The notes under the pieces are model-generated. The model was not told where the DNA came from and ran no database searches. It saw nothing but the letters and a program-made list of their open reading frames with translations. From Pseudonocardia broussonetiae (GTDB taxonomy: Bacteria > Actinomycetota > Actinomycetes > Mycobacteriales > Pseudonocardiaceae), in the NCBI RefSeq assembly GCF_013155125.1, contig NZ_CP053564.1, positions 3,851,501-3,915,500 on the forward strand: DNA of 64,000 bases, written 5' to 3'. The position numbers and the translations under genes are program-made. This document shows, one piece after another, positions 24,853 through 33,743 of this stretch (position 1 is its first letter; each line of letters begins with the position of its first letter).

Positions 24853-25488
24853 GTGTCCCGCGACCTGTACGACGTGATCGCCCGCCGCCGCGACGTCCGC
24901 ACCGAGTTCGTCGACGCCCCGCTGGAGGAGGACGTGCTGTGGCGGGTCCTCGACGCCGCGCACCGCGCCCCGAGCGTCGGCCTGACGCAGCCCTGGGACT
25001 TCGTGGTCGTGCGCGACCGCGCCGTGCGCGCCCGGTTCGCCGCGCACGTCGAGGAGCAGCGGCGGGAGTTCGCCGCCGGCCTGGACGACGAGCGCGCCGC
25101 CACCTTCGGGCCGATCACCGTGCAGGGGATCCTCGGCGCGGCCGCCGGGATCGTCGTCACCTGCGACCCCGACCGCGGCGGCCCGCACGTGCTGGGCGCC
25201 GCGACCGTGCCCGACACCGTCCTGTTCTCGACGTGCCTGGCCGTGCAGAACCTGTGGCTCGCGGCGACGGCCGAGGGGCTGGGCGTCGGCTGGGTGTCGT
25301 TCTACCGGGAGCCGTTCCTGCGCGAGCTGGTCGGCGCGCCCGAGGGCGTGCGGCCCGTGGCGTGGCTGTGCGTCGGCCCGGTCAGCCACCTCGAGGAGGT
25401 GCCGGACCTGGAGCGCCACCGCTGGCGCGCCCGGAGGCCGCTCGCCGAGGCGGTGCACCGGGAGCGGTTCGGGTCGCCGTCGGCGTGA
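24853..25488 (+). CDS. bluB: 5,6-dimethylbenzimidazole synthase (BluB)
   Basis: 211 aa nitroreductase-fold enzyme that cleaves reduced FMN to make the lower ligand of vitamin B12. RRRDVRTEFVDAPLEEDVLW and LDAAHRAPSVGLTQPWDFVV at the N-terminus and AEGLGVGWVSFYREPFLREL in the second half are BluB-type. GTG at 24853 has TAGCGT at 24839-24844, which suggests a leaderless transcript. No cob genes are adjacent. A general nitroreductase role is the main alternative. Confidence 0.85.
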   Translation: MSRDLYDVIARRRDVRTEFVDAPLEEDVLWRVLDAAHRAPSVGLTQPWDFVVVRDRAVRARFAAHVEEQRREFAAGLDDERAATFGPITVQGILGAAAGIVVTCDPDRGGPHVLGAATVPDTVLFSTCLAVQNLWLAATAEGLGVGWVSFYREPFLRELVGAPEGVRPVAWLCVGPVSHLEEVPDLERHRWRARRPLAEAVHRERFGSPSA

Positions 25489-25517
25489 GGGTGGCGCCGT
25501 CGGCGTGAGATGGGGGG

Positions 25518-25997
25518 TCAGCGTGAGGCGGCGCGGTCCGGCGCGGGCGGGCGCGGCCAGAGCCCGGACTGCCGCTGCTCGATGTCCTCGTTGAGGCGGC
25601 GGAGCAGGCGGTTGAGCTCGTCGACGTCGTGGTCGGACCAGTCGGCCAGGACCGTGCCGATCCCGCTGCGGTAGGCCGCACGGTCGGCGGCGAGGCGGCG
25701 CAGGCCGGCGGCGGTGGGGCGCAGCAGGTGCGCCGGGCCGCCGTCGGGGTCGGGCGTGCGCTCCACCAGCCCGGCGCGGCGCATTGCCCCGACCTGCCGG
25801 GTGACGGTGGAGATCTCCAGGTTGAGCGCGTCGGCGATGCCGCGGGCGGTGAGCGGGCCGCCGGCCTCGAGGCGGCTGAGGACGACGTAGGCCGAGCGGT
25901 CGAGCGCGCCGGGGATCCGGGCGGGGGAGAGGTGGTGGCGGCCGACGAGCATGAACTCGCGCGCGAGCGCGTCGATTGGGTCCTCCGTCACGTGCAC
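25518..25997 (-). CDS. MarR family regulator
   Basis: 159 aa. Winged helix GPLTARGIADALNLEISTVT, then RQVGAMRRAGLVERTPDPDG. Divergent from an MFS efflux gene, with a perfect TGTGTAC/GTACACA palindrome between, so it probably represses that gene and itself. The start could be a few codons downstream (GTG in HVTEDP). Its 3' end abuts a short duplication of the phrase GCCGTCGGCGTGAG at 25473-25508, partly within bluB. Confidence 0.85.
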   Translation of the reverse strand: MHVTEDPIDALAREFMLVGRHHLSPARIPGALDRSAYVVLSRLEAGGPLTARGIADALNLEISTVTRQVGAMRRAGLVERTPDPDGGPAHLLRPTAAGLRRLAADRAAYRSGIGTVLADWSDHDVDELNRLLRRLNEDIEQRQSGLWPRPPAPDRAASR

Positions 25998-26012
25998 CTC
26001 CCGGCCGCGGCG

Positions 26013-26027
26013 TGTGTACGGTACACA
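26013..26027. promoter_or_regulatory. Candidate MarR operator
   Basis: Perfect 7-bp arms TGTGTAC and GTACACA around a central G, in the 66-bp gap between the divergent MarR gene (start 25997) and MFS gene (start 26064). Confidence 0.75.
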
Positions 26028-26063
26028 AGGTTAGCCGTGCTACCGAATCCCAGGGGGACCTCC

Positions 26064-27494
26064 GTGATCCGACGTCCGGCCGCCGCACGTCGGGTCGCCG
26101 CCTCGCCCCGGCTGGTCGTCGCCGCCCTGTGCTCGGGCGGGCTGATCGCGTCGTTCATGCAGACGCTGGTGATCCCGCTGGTCCCGGCCCTGCCGCGGCT
26201 GCTCGACGCCTCGCCGGCCGACGCGTCGTGGGTCGTCACGATCACCCTGCTCGTCGCGGCCGTGATGATGCCGGTGACCGGGCGCCTCGGTGACCTCTAC
26301 GGCAAGCGCCTGGTGATGCTGGGCTGCTTCGCGACGCTCGTCGTCGGCTCGGTGGTGGTGGCCGCGGGCAGCGCGCTCGTGCCCGCGATCATCGGGCGCG
26401 GGCTGCAGGGCGCCGCGATGGGCATCATCCCGCTGGGGATCACGATGATGCGCGACGTCCTGCCGCCCGAGCGGGTCGGCTCGGCGATGGCGCTGATGAG
26501 CGCGACGCTCGGCGTCGGCGGGGCGATCGGGCTGCCGGTGTCGGCGATCGTCGCGGAGAACGCGAGCTGGCAGGTGCTGTTCTGGCTCTCCGCGGTGCTC
26601 GGCGCGCTGTGCGGGCTGCTGGTGGCGCTCGTCGTGCCGGAGTCCGACGTGCGGGCGCAGGGGAGGTTCGACGTGCTCGGCGCGCTCGGGCTGGCGGTCG
26701 GGCTGGTCGGCCTGCTGCTCGGTGTCGTCCAGGGCGGGACGTGGGGCTGGGGGAGCCCGCTGACGATCGGCGCGTTCACGACGTCGGTGGTCGTGCTCGT
26801 GCTGTGGGGCGTCCTGCAGCTGCGCGTGCGCGACCCGCTCGTCGACCTGCGGGTGTCGGCGCGGCGCCCGGTGCTGTTCACCAACCTGGCGTCGGTCGTG
26901 GCCGGGTTCGCGATGTTCGGGACCTCGCTGGTGTTCCCGCAGCTGCTGCAGGCGCCGCCGGAGACCGGCTACGGGCTGGGCCTGTCGATGCTGCAGGCCG
27001 GCCTGGTGATGGCGCCGGGCGGGCTGATGATGATGGTGATGTCGCCGCTGTCGGCCCGGTTGACGGCCGCGCGCGGCCCGCGCACCACGCTCATGGCCGG
27101 GCTCGCCGTGATCGCCGCCGGCTACCTGGCGACGACGTTCCTCACCGGCTCGGTGCCCGCGGTCCTGCTCGCCACGGTGATCATCAGCAGCGGCGTCGGC
27201 ATCTCCTACGCCGCGATGCCCGCGCTGATCATGGGGGCCGTGCCGCGCGAGCTGTCGGCGGCGGGCAACGGCCTCAACTCGCTGATGCGCTCGGTCGGCA
27301 CCTCGGTGTCCGCGGCCGTCACCGGGGTGGTGCTGGCCGGGTTCACGATCAGCGTCGGGGGTTCGGTGTTCCCGTCGGCCGCCGGGATCCAGGTGGCGTT
27401 GCTGATCTCCGCCGGGGCCTCGCTCGCCGGTCTCGCCGTCACGTTCCTGATCCCGGCGCGGGTGGTGGAGCGGGAGCCCGTCACCGTCGGGTAG
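26064..27494 (+). CDS. MFS drug-type exporter (DHA2-like, 14 segments)
   Basis: 476 aa, about fourteen hydrophobic segments. GRLGDLYGKRLVMLG is motif A and LGVGGAIGLPVSAIVAENAS the motif C-like segment of drug/proton antiporters. Divergent from a MarR gene and its operator, the classic layout for substrate-induced efflux. Substrate unknown. GTG at 26064 with GGGGGAC upstream. Confidence 0.87.
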   Translation: MIRRPAAARRVAASPRLVVAALCSGGLIASFMQTLVIPLVPALPRLLDASPADASWVVTITLLVAAVMMPVTGRLGDLYGKRLVMLGCFATLVVGSVVVAAGSALVPAIIGRGLQGAAMGIIPLGITMMRDVLPPERVGSAMALMSATLGVGGAIGLPVSAIVAENASWQVLFWLSAVLGALCGLLVALVVPESDVRAQGRFDVLGALGLAVGLVGLLLGVVQGGTWGWGSPLTIGAFTTSVVVLVLWGVLQLRVRDPLVDLRVSARRPVLFTNLASVVAGFAMFGTSLVFPQLLQAPPETGYGLGLSMLQAGLVMAPGGLMMMVMSPLSARLTAARGPRTTLMAGLAVIAAGYLATTFLTGSVPAVLLATVIISSGVGISYAAMPALIMGAVPRELSAAGNGLNSLMRSVGTSVSAAVTGVVLAGFTISVGGSVFPSAAGIQVALLISAGASLAGLAVTFLIPARVVEREPVTVG

Positions 27495-27497
27495 GTG

Positions 27498-28112
27498 TCA
27501 GGGGGCGTCCAGCACGACGATGAGCGTGCGCGGGCCGTGCACGCCCTCGACGCGGTGCAGCTCGATGTCGCTGGTGGCCGACGGGCCGCTGACGAACGTC
27601 GTCGGGCGGACGGGGTCGAGCCGGGCGAGCAGCTCGGGGACCGTCTCGACGACCTGGTCGGCCCGCACCACGCACACGTGCACGTCGGGGACCAGCGTGA
27701 GCGCGCGCCGGCCCTGGTCGGGGCCCGCGTCGAGCGCGATCGTGCCGGTGACGGCGCAGGCCGCCGCCGCCCCCGTGACGACGGCGGCGAACCCGTCGAG
27801 CTCGGCGGGCGAGAACCCGGTGTCGGCGACGCCGCCGGGCACCCAGCCGTCGGGGAGGCCGGCGGGCACGAGCGCGGGACCGTCGACCCCGGCCAGCGCC
27901 ACGGCGATCGCGGCGGGCACGTCCCCGGCCGCGTCGACGACGGTGGCGCGGTAGTCGACGAGCCGGTCGCGCAGCAGCTCCAGCACCGCGGCCGAGCCCG
28001 GTGCGTGCGTGCCGGTGCGGGCGTACTCGCGCGGGACGGGCCGGGCGAGCGGGTGCCCGGCGGCGCTGTTGGCGGCGCGGATCCGGCCGAGCACCTCGTC
28101 GCGGGCGCTCAC
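27498..28112 (-). CDS. lutC: LutC-like lactate utilisation protein (LUD domain)
   Basis: 204 aa. ARDEVLGRIRAANS at the N-terminus, PADLP-like GLPDGWVPGG, TGFSPAELDGFAAVVTGA, CAVTGTIALDAG and PTTFVSGPSATSDIELHRVEGVHGP are LUD/LutC motifs. Part of the LutABC L-lactate oxidising complex. GTG at 28112. It is the last gene of the lutA-lutB-lutC unit; 82 bp of repeat-rich leader with alternative hairpins separate it from lutB. Confidence 0.9.
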   Translation of the reverse strand: MSARDEVLGRIRAANSAAGHPLARPVPREYARTGTHAPGSAAVLELLRDRLVDYRATVVDAAGDVPAAIAVALAGVDGPALVPAGLPDGWVPGGVADTGFSPAELDGFAAVVTGAAAACAVTGTIALDAGPDQGRRALTLVPDVHVCVVRADQVVETVPELLARLDPVRPTTFVSGPSATSDIELHRVEGVHGPRTLIVVLDAP

Positions 28113-28118
28113 CGGCTC

Positions 28119-28187
28119 GCCCGCACACAGGCTGCGGGGGTCGCACACAGGTCCGGCCCTGTGTGCGGGCCCCGGGAGGTGTGTGCG
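28119..28187. repeat. Four CGCACACA units in opposed pairs before lutC
   Basis: CGCACACAG at 28122-28130 and 28142-28150, the reverse CTGTGTGCG at 28159-28167 and GTGTGTGCG at 28179-28187; same-strand copies are 20 bp apart. The second and third form a 10-bp-arm hairpin (28142-28151 with 28158-28167); the first and third pair over 13 bp (28119-28131 with B'). On the lutC mRNA these are mutually exclusive, and one lies just before the GTG. Confidence 0.6.
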
Positions 28188-28194
28188 AGCCGGG

Positions 28195-29700
28195 TCACGA
28201 CTGACCCCGCTCGCGGGCCCGCCCCTGACCCCGCTCGCGGGCCCACCACTGCCGGAAGGACTCGGCGGGCGGGCGGGGGAGGTCGCGGCTGCCCGTCCAG
28301 GCGTCCAGCGGCGGGGGCAGGGAGCCGATGCGGCCGGTGGAGCGGCCGAGCAGGCGGCCCAGGCGCGAGGCGGTCTCGGCGGCGGCGAACCGGCGGTGGT
28401 CGGCCATCACCCAGGACGCCGCGGCCATCGCGGCGGCCTCGGGGGAGGGGACGCCGCCCCGGTTGGCGTCGACGTGCTGGGCGCGCAGCCGCACCAGGAG
28501 CGACGGGATGTCGATCCGCACGGGGCAGGCGTCGAAGCAGGCGCCGCACAGCGACGAGGCGTAGGGGAGCGACGCGTTGTCCTCGACGCCCGTCAGCTGC
28601 GGCGAGAGCACCGCGCCGATCGGGCCCGGGTAGACCGAGCCGTACGCGTGCCCGCCCGCGCGCTCGTAGACCGGGCAGACGTTGAGGCACGCCGAGCACT
28701 TGATGCAGTGCAGCGCCGCGCGCCCGACCTCGTCGGCCAGGGTGGCGGTGCGGCCGTTGTCGAGCAGCACCAGGTGGAAGGCCTGCGGCCCGTCGCCGGG
28801 GGTGACGCCCGTCCAGGCCGAGGTGTAGGGGTTCATCCGCTCGCCCGTCGAGGAGCGGGGGAGCAGCTGCAGGAACACCTCGAGGTCCTGCCACGTCGGC
28901 ACGACCTTCTCGATCCCCATGACGGTGATCAGCGTCTCGGGCAGCGTCAGGCACATCCGGCCGTTGCCCTCGGACTCGACGACGAGCAGCGTCCCCGACT
29001 CCGCGACGCCGAAGTTGGCCCCCGAGATCGCGACCTTCGCCCGCAGGAACCGCTCGCGCAGGTACAGGCGGGCGGCCTCGGCGAGGCGGCGCGGCTCGGC
29101 CGTCAGCTCCGGGTCGACGCCGGGCATCTCGCGCAGGAAGATCTCGCGGATCTCGGCGCGGTTGCGGTGGATGGCGGGCACCAGGATGTGGCTGCCGAGG
29201 TCGCCGCCCAGCTGGACGATCAGCTCGGCGAGGTCGGTCTCCTGCGCGGTGATGCCGGCCTCGGCGAGCGCGTCGTTGAGGCCGATCTCCTGCGTGGCCA
29301 TCGACTTGACCTTGACGACCTCGGTCTCGCCCGTCTCCCGCACCAGCCGGGTGACGATCGCGTTGGCCTCGTGCGCGTCGCGCGCCCAGTGCACGACGCC
29401 GCCGCGCGCCGTGACCCTCTCCTCCAGCTCCACGAGGTGCTGGTCGAGGCGCGCCATCGTCGACGACTTGAGGGCCTCACCGGCGAGGCGCAGCTCCTCC
29501 CAGTCGTCGCACTCGGCGACGACGGCCGCGCGCTTGCCGCGGATCGTGGTGGTGGCGTGGCCGAGGTTGCGCCGCAGCTGTGAGTCGGCCAGGGCGCCGC
29601 GGGCGGCGTCGGGGAAGGACTGCTCCCCGCGCAGGTGGCCCACGCCGCGGGGGGCGGTGACGTCGCTGCGGGCGGCGGGCAGGCCGAGGAAGGTGCTCAC
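28195..29700 (-). CDS. lutB: LutB-like iron-sulfur protein
   Basis: 501 aa. The N-terminal LUD domain (VVKVKSMATQEIGLNDALAE, VAISGANFGVAESGTLLVVE) is followed by two [4Fe-4S] motifs, CIKCSACLNVCPVYE and CGACFDACPVR. It passes electrons during L-lactate oxidation with LutA and LutC. The C-terminus carries an 8-residue duplication (RARERGQ twice) from a 24-bp tandem duplication at 28201-28248. GTG at 29700. A 42-bp palindrome lies between it and lutA. Confidence 0.93.
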   Translation of the reverse strand: MSTFLGLPAARSDVTAPRGVGHLRGEQSFPDAARGALADSQLRRNLGHATTTIRGKRAAVVAECDDWEELRLAGEALKSSTMARLDQHLVELEERVTARGGVVHWARDAHEANAIVTRLVRETGETEVVKVKSMATQEIGLNDALAEAGITAQETDLAELIVQLGGDLGSHILVPAIHRNRAEIREIFLREMPGVDPELTAEPRRLAEAARLYLRERFLRAKVAISGANFGVAESGTLLVVESEGNGRMCLTLPETLITVMGIEKVVPTWQDLEVFLQLLPRSSTGERMNPYTSAWTGVTPGDGPQAFHLVLLDNGRTATLADEVGRAALHCIKCSACLNVCPVYERAGGHAYGSVYPGPIGAVLSPQLTGVEDNASLPYASSLCGACFDACPVRIDIPSLLVRLRAQHVDANRGGVPSPEAAAMAAASWVMADHRRFAAAETASRLGRLLGRSTGRIGSLPPPLDAWTGSRDLPRPPAESFRQWWARERGQGRARERGQS

Positions 29701-29747
29701 GGTCGTCGCTCCTGGTCGGGTTGAGGCGCGGTGGCCGCGGGCACGGT

Positions 29748-29789
29748 CGTGAGTGGCGATCGTGGTCCTGGCCACGATCGCCGCTCACG
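29748..29789. repeat. GATCG palindrome, copy 1
   Basis: Arms 29748-29765 (CGTGAGTGGCGATCGTGG) and 29772-29789 with one T/G-type mismatch, 6-base loop. It lies between lutA and lutB on the same transcript. Two further copies occur at 31761 and 56387. Confidence 0.85.
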
Positions 29790-29803
29790 GGCGGCGGAGC
29801 CGC

Positions 29804-30532
29804 TCACGCCGTCGCCGCCAGGATCTCGGCGAGGTGCAGGGTCCGGGTGCCGGTGCGCAGCCGCGAGAGGCCGCCGCCGATGTGCATCAGGCAGGAGCTG
29901 TCGCCCGCCGTGGCCACCTCCGCGCCGGAGGCCACGACGTTGCGCATCTTGTCGGCCAGCATCGCCGTGGAGGTGTCGGCGTTCTTCAGCGCGAACGTGC
30001 CGCCGAAGCCGCAGCACTGGTCGGCGTCGGGCAGCTCCAGCAGCGTCATCCCGCGGACCTGGCGCAGCAGCCGCAGCGGCTTGTCGTCGACGCGCAGCAT
30101 CCGCAGCGAGTGGCAGGTGGGGTGGTAGGTGACGCGGTGCGGGAAGTAGGCGCCGACGTCCTCGACGCCCAGCACGTCGACGAGCAGCTCGGACAGCTCG
30201 TACGTGCGGGCGGCGACGGCCGTCGCGCGGCCGGCGAGCGCCTCGTCGCCCGCGCCGCGCGCCACCATCGCGTGCTGGTGGCGCACCGACCCGACGCAGG
30301 ACCCCGACGGCGCGACGACGACGTCGTAGGGCTCGAACGCCTCCACGTGGTGGCGCACCAGCGGCACCGCCTCGCGCTGGTACCCCGTGTTGACGTGCAT
30401 CTGGCCGCAGCAGGTCTGCGTCGGCGGGAACACGGCCTCGTGCCCGAGGCGCTCCAGCAGCGTGACGGTGGCGCGTCCGACGTCGGGGAACACGGCGTCG
30501 GCGAGGCACGTGACGAACAGGGCGATGCGCAC
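29804..30532 (-). CDS. lutA: LutA-like CCG-domain protein
   Basis: 242 aa. Two cysteine-rich CCG domains: QTCCGQMHVNTGY (residues 39-51) and QCCGFGGTFALKN near residue 182. These bind Fe-S clusters, as in heterodisulfide reductase B. First gene of lutA-lutB-lutC, which oxidises L-lactate to pyruvate. ATG at 30532. The 176 bp to the divergent dehydrogenase hold a GTGTCCCG palindrome at 30576. Confidence 0.93.
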   Translation of the reverse strand: MRIALFVTCLADAVFPDVGRATVTLLERLGHEAVFPPTQTCCGQMHVNTGYQREAVPLVRHHVEAFEPYDVVVAPSGSCVGSVRHQHAMVARGAGDEALAGRATAVAARTYELSELLVDVLGVEDVGAYFPHRVTYHPTCHSLRMLRVDDKPLRLLRQVRGMTLLELPDADQCCGFGGTFALKNADTSTAMLADKMRNVVASGAEVATAGDSSCLMHIGGGLSRLRTGTRTLHLAEILAATA

Positions 30533-30575
30533 GGCGCTATCCTCCCGTGGAGCGCCCGTGAGCGCCCGCCCGAGC

Positions 30576-30597
30576 GGTGTCCCGGGATCGGGACACC
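30576..30597. promoter_or_regulatory. Palindrome GGTGTCCCG-N4-CGGGACACC
   Basis: Perfect 9-bp arms, 4-base spacer. It lies 44 bp upstream of lutA and 112 bp upstream of the zinc dehydrogenase at 30709, a distance typical of activator sites. The AcoR-like protein encoded at 31807 is a candidate binder; a lut repressor is the alternative. Confidence 0.6.
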
Positions 30598-30708
30598 CCG
30601 GCGCCCGGGCCGCCCGGGCGGCCCCGCGATCGTCCGATTACGCGACAGTGCCCCCGTGCGGGCGCCCCTACGGTCGGAACGCAGCGTATTCGACCCACGG
30701 AGGTTCGC

Positions 30709-31752
30709 ATGAAGGCACTCGTCTACCACGGTCCGGGCAACAAGGCCTGGGAGGACGTCCCGGACGCCGTTGTCCAGGACCCGACCGACGTGGTGGTCCG
30801 GGTGGACACCACGACGATCTGCGGCACCGACCTGCACATCCTGCAGGGCGACGTCGCGGCCGTCACCGACGGGCGCATCCTCGGCCACGAGGCCGTCGGC
30901 ACCGTCACCGCGATCGGCGACGCGGTCAAGGGCTTCTCCGTCGGCGACCGCGTCCTCGTACCCGCGATCACCAAGTGCGGGCGCTGCGAGTACTGCCAGC
31001 GCGGCATCCCGTCGCACTGCCAGACCGTCGGCGGCATCGGCTGGATCTTCGGCCACCTCATCGACGGCACGCAGGCCGAGCTCGTCCGCGTGCCCTACGC
31101 CGACACCTCGCTCTACCTGGTGCCCGACTCGGTCACCAACGAGCAGGCGATCTTCCTCGCCGACTCGCTGCCCACCGGCTACGAGGTCGGCGTGCTCGCG
31201 GGCGGCGTCCGGCCCGGTGACACCGTCGCCGTCGTCGGCGCGGGCGCCGTCGGCCTCTCGGCGATCCTCACGACCGGCCTGTGGGGCGCGTCGAAGGTGA
31301 TCGCGGTCGACTCCAACAAGTTCCGGCTGGAGAAGGCGCTGGAGTTCGGCGCCACCGACGCGGTCGAGGTCGGGCCGGGCACCGTCGCCGACGTCATCGC
31401 GCTCACCGACGGCCTCGGCGTCGACGTCTCGATCGAGGCGGTCGGCTACCCGGAGACGCTGCTGACGGCCGCGTCGCTGGTGCGCCCGGGCGGCACGATC
31501 GCCAACATCGGCGTCCACGGCACGCCGGTGGAGCTGCCGATGCAGGACATGTGGATCCAGAACGTCACGATGACGATGGGCCTGGTCGACACCGTCTCCA
31601 TCCCGACCCTGCTGAAGATGGTCGGCAGCGGCCGGATCCCGGCCGAGAAGATGGGCACGCACACGTTCACCTTCGACCAGATGGACGAGGCGTACGACGT
31701 GTTCAAGAACGCCGCGGCCAACTCGGCGCTGAAGGTCATCATCACCCCGTGA
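30709..31752 (+). CDS. Zinc-dependent alcohol dehydrogenase
   Basis: 347 aa medium-chain dehydrogenase. Catalytic zinc: Cys38 in TTTICGTDLHI and the His of GHEAVG; structural zinc: CGRCEYCQRGIPSHC, where the four Cys are present. NAD-binding VAVVGAGAVGLSA. Close in style to IDR/secondary alcohol dehydrogenases next to AcoR-type activators in actinobacteria. GGAGG six bases before ATG. It converges on the AcoR-like gene; stops are 54 bp apart with a 42-bp palindrome between. Confidence 0.9.
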   Translation: MKALVYHGPGNKAWEDVPDAVVQDPTDVVVRVDTTTICGTDLHILQGDVAAVTDGRILGHEAVGTVTAIGDAVKGFSVGDRVLVPAITKCGRCEYCQRGIPSHCQTVGGIGWIFGHLIDGTQAELVRVPYADTSLYLVPDSVTNEQAIFLADSLPTGYEVGVLAGGVRPGDTVAVVGAGAVGLSAILTTGLWGASKVIAVDSNKFRLEKALEFGATDAVEVGPGTVADVIALTDGLGVDVSIEAVGYPETLLTAASLVRPGGTIANIGVHGTPVELPMQDMWIQNVTMTMGLVDTVSIPTLLKMVGSGRIPAEKMGTHTFTFDQMDEAYDVFKNAAANSALKVIITP

Positions 31753-31760
31753 CCCACCCT

Positions 31761-31802
31761 CGTGCGCGGCGATCGTGGCTCCGGCCACGATCGCCGCGCA
31801 CG
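31761..31802. repeat. GATCG palindrome, copy 2
   Basis: Perfect 19-bp arms 31761-31779 (CGTGCGCGGCGATCGTGGC) and 31784-31802, 4-base loop. It lies between the convergent dehydrogenase and AcoR-like genes and could work as a bidirectional terminator. Confidence 0.88.
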
Positions 31803-31806
31803 GGCG

Positions 31807-33645
31807 TCAGGCGATGTAGCTGATGCCGAACGCGTCGATCTTGCGGTAGAGCGAGGAGCGGGCGATGCCCAGCATCGCCGCGGCCTTGTACCGGTTGCCG
31901 CCGCACTCGTAGAGCGCCTGGATCACGGCGTCGCACTGCGCCGCCTCCAGCATCGACATCTTCCGGCTCCGGCCCTGGAAGCACAGCTGCGGCAGGTCGC
32001 GGGCCTGGATCTCCCCGACGGGCTTGCGCGCCACGACGTAGCGCAGCACGTCCTCCAGCTCGCTGATGTTGCCCGGCCACGCGTAGCCCTCCAGCACGCG
32101 CACGACCTGCAGGCTCAGCCGCAGCGAGCGCCGCCCGGACAGCCTGCGCAGCACCGCCAGCGCGATGTCGCCGATCTCGTCGGCGCGGTAGCGCAGCGCC
32201 GGCACGCGCGTGATCTCGTGGAAGTGGCGCAGCAGCAGGCCGTAGGGGCGGGTGGCGTCGACGGCGGGGGTGTCGACGCAGCCGACCACCAGCGGCGGCA
32301 CCGGCAGGGCGACGAGCGGGCGCAGCACCTCGTCGAGGCGCCGCGCCGCGACCGGCGTCAGCAGGTTCATCCCGCGCAGCAGCAGCAGGTGCGGGCGGCC
32401 GTCGGCGACGCCGGTGAGGTCCGGGGCGTCGCCGCGCTCCCCGTCGACGAGCACGACCCGCCCCGACGGGTGCGCCGCCCGGAACTGCTCGACGAGCAGC
32501 GTCCGCTTGCCGACGCCGGGCTCGCCGATGAGCAGGTGGTTGCGGCCCTGCCGGACGCTCGCGACGACCTCCTGCCGCGCCCGCAGGTACGGCGAGAGCA
32601 GCTCCCGGTTGGCCCGGATCCGCGCCTGGGCGTGCTCCTGGCGGGTGACGACGAGGTCGCGCGCGTAGTCGCGGCGCGCGGTCGGGGCGACGTGCGAGCC
32701 CTGCCGGCGCACGCTCTCCGGCGGCCGCCCGGTGCCCTCGCCGGTGGGGGCACCGGTGAGGACGCAGCCGACCGACGCCCCGTCGAGGTGCACCGGGCGC
32801 ACCCCGACCTCGGCGCAGTGGCCCGAGGGCAGGTCGACGTGCTTGGTGGTGAAGTCGGCCAGCACGAGGCTGGCCAGCAGCAGGTCGCTCAGGACGCGCT
32901 GGTCACCGGCGGGGAGCCGGCGGGCCGGGCCGTTGGTCACGACGTAGTCGCCGTCGGTGGCGAGCACCCACGCGCCGCCACCCGCGTGCTCGGCGGCGAA
33001 GCGGTCGAGGATCGCGCGGGTGGCGCGGTGCGGCTCGCCGGCCGCCCGCTCGGTGACGCGGTCGGCGAGCATCCGGGCCAGCGGCAGCTGCAGCGCGGTG
33101 CGGTCGGCGTGGTGGCACACGACGACCAGCGCGCCCGCCGTGCCGCCGGTGCGCGGGTCGGTGACGACGGCCGCCGCCTCGGCCAGGCAGGTGAGCTGGG
33201 AGTGGAAGTGCTCGACGCCGCTGATCGCGGTGTCGGCCTGGTCGTGCAGCGCGATCGACGCCGCCGTGGTGCCGACCGTGCGCTCGCCGTAGCCGTAGCC
33301 GGGGACGAGGAGCAGCGCGTCGAGCAGCCCGGCCAGCGCGCGGTCGGCGTCGCGCCGGGCCCGGACCACGCCGGCCGGGTCGAGCAGCACGAACGAGCAG
33401 CCGGCGTCGGGGTGGGCGGTGGTGAAGGCGTCGAGGACCTCGTCGGCGCAGGCCACCACGCGCGGGACGTCGTGGTGGTGGCCGAGGAACCGCGCGCCGA
33501 TCCGGTCGGGGTCGACGTCGTGGCGCAGCGACCGCTGCCAGGAGGCCAGCACGGCCGGCCCGACGACGCCCGGGTCCGGCGGCCGCTCCGCACCGGCCAG
33601 GAACGAGCGGCGAGCCGCCTCCACCTCCACCGACCGCGACCCCAT
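31807..33645 (-). CDS. AcoR-like GAF/AAA+/Fis regulator without GAFTGA
   Basis: 612 aa. N-terminal GAF-type sensor (residues 60-230: CSFVLLDPAGVVRARRDAD, YGERTVGTTAASIAL), a central AAA+-like domain with Walker A GEPGVGKRT near residue 375 and VLVDGERGDAP after it, and a C-terminal Fis-type HTH (GNRYKAAAMLGIARSSLYRK). The GAFTGA loop that contacts sigma-54 is not visible, so it probably activates by another route; actinomycetes generally lack RpoN. Likely controls the convergent or nearby dehydrogenases. ATG at 33645. Confidence 0.87.
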   Translation of the reverse strand: MGSRSVEVEAARRSFLAGAERPPDPGVVGPAVLASWQRSLRHDVDPDRIGARFLGHHHDVPRVVACADEVLDAFTTAHPDAGCSFVLLDPAGVVRARRDADRALAGLLDALLLVPGYGYGERTVGTTAASIALHDQADTAISGVEHFHSQLTCLAEAAAVVTDPRTGGTAGALVVVCHHADRTALQLPLARMLADRVTERAAGEPHRATRAILDRFAAEHAGGGAWVLATDGDYVVTNGPARRLPAGDQRVLSDLLLASLVLADFTTKHVDLPSGHCAEVGVRPVHLDGASVGCVLTGAPTGEGTGRPPESVRRQGSHVAPTARRDYARDLVVTRQEHAQARIRANRELLSPYLRARQEVVASVRQGRNHLLIGEPGVGKRTLLVEQFRAAHPSGRVVLVDGERGDAPDLTGVADGRPHLLLLRGMNLLTPVAARRLDEVLRPLVALPVPPLVVGCVDTPAVDATRPYGLLLRHFHEITRVPALRYRADEIGDIALAVLRRLSGRRSLRLSLQVVRVLEGYAWPGNISELEDVLRYVVARKPVGEIQARDLPQLCFQGRSRKMSMLEAAQCDAVIQALYECGGNRYKAAAMLGIARSSLYRKIDAFGISYIA

Positions 33646-33743
33646 CGTTGGAGGATAGGTGCGCCGGTGCGCATCGGACGTCTCCCGATGAGACGGGGGT
33701 CACCGGTGCGGCCAGTGGCAGAGGACGTCAGCGGCAGAGGACG

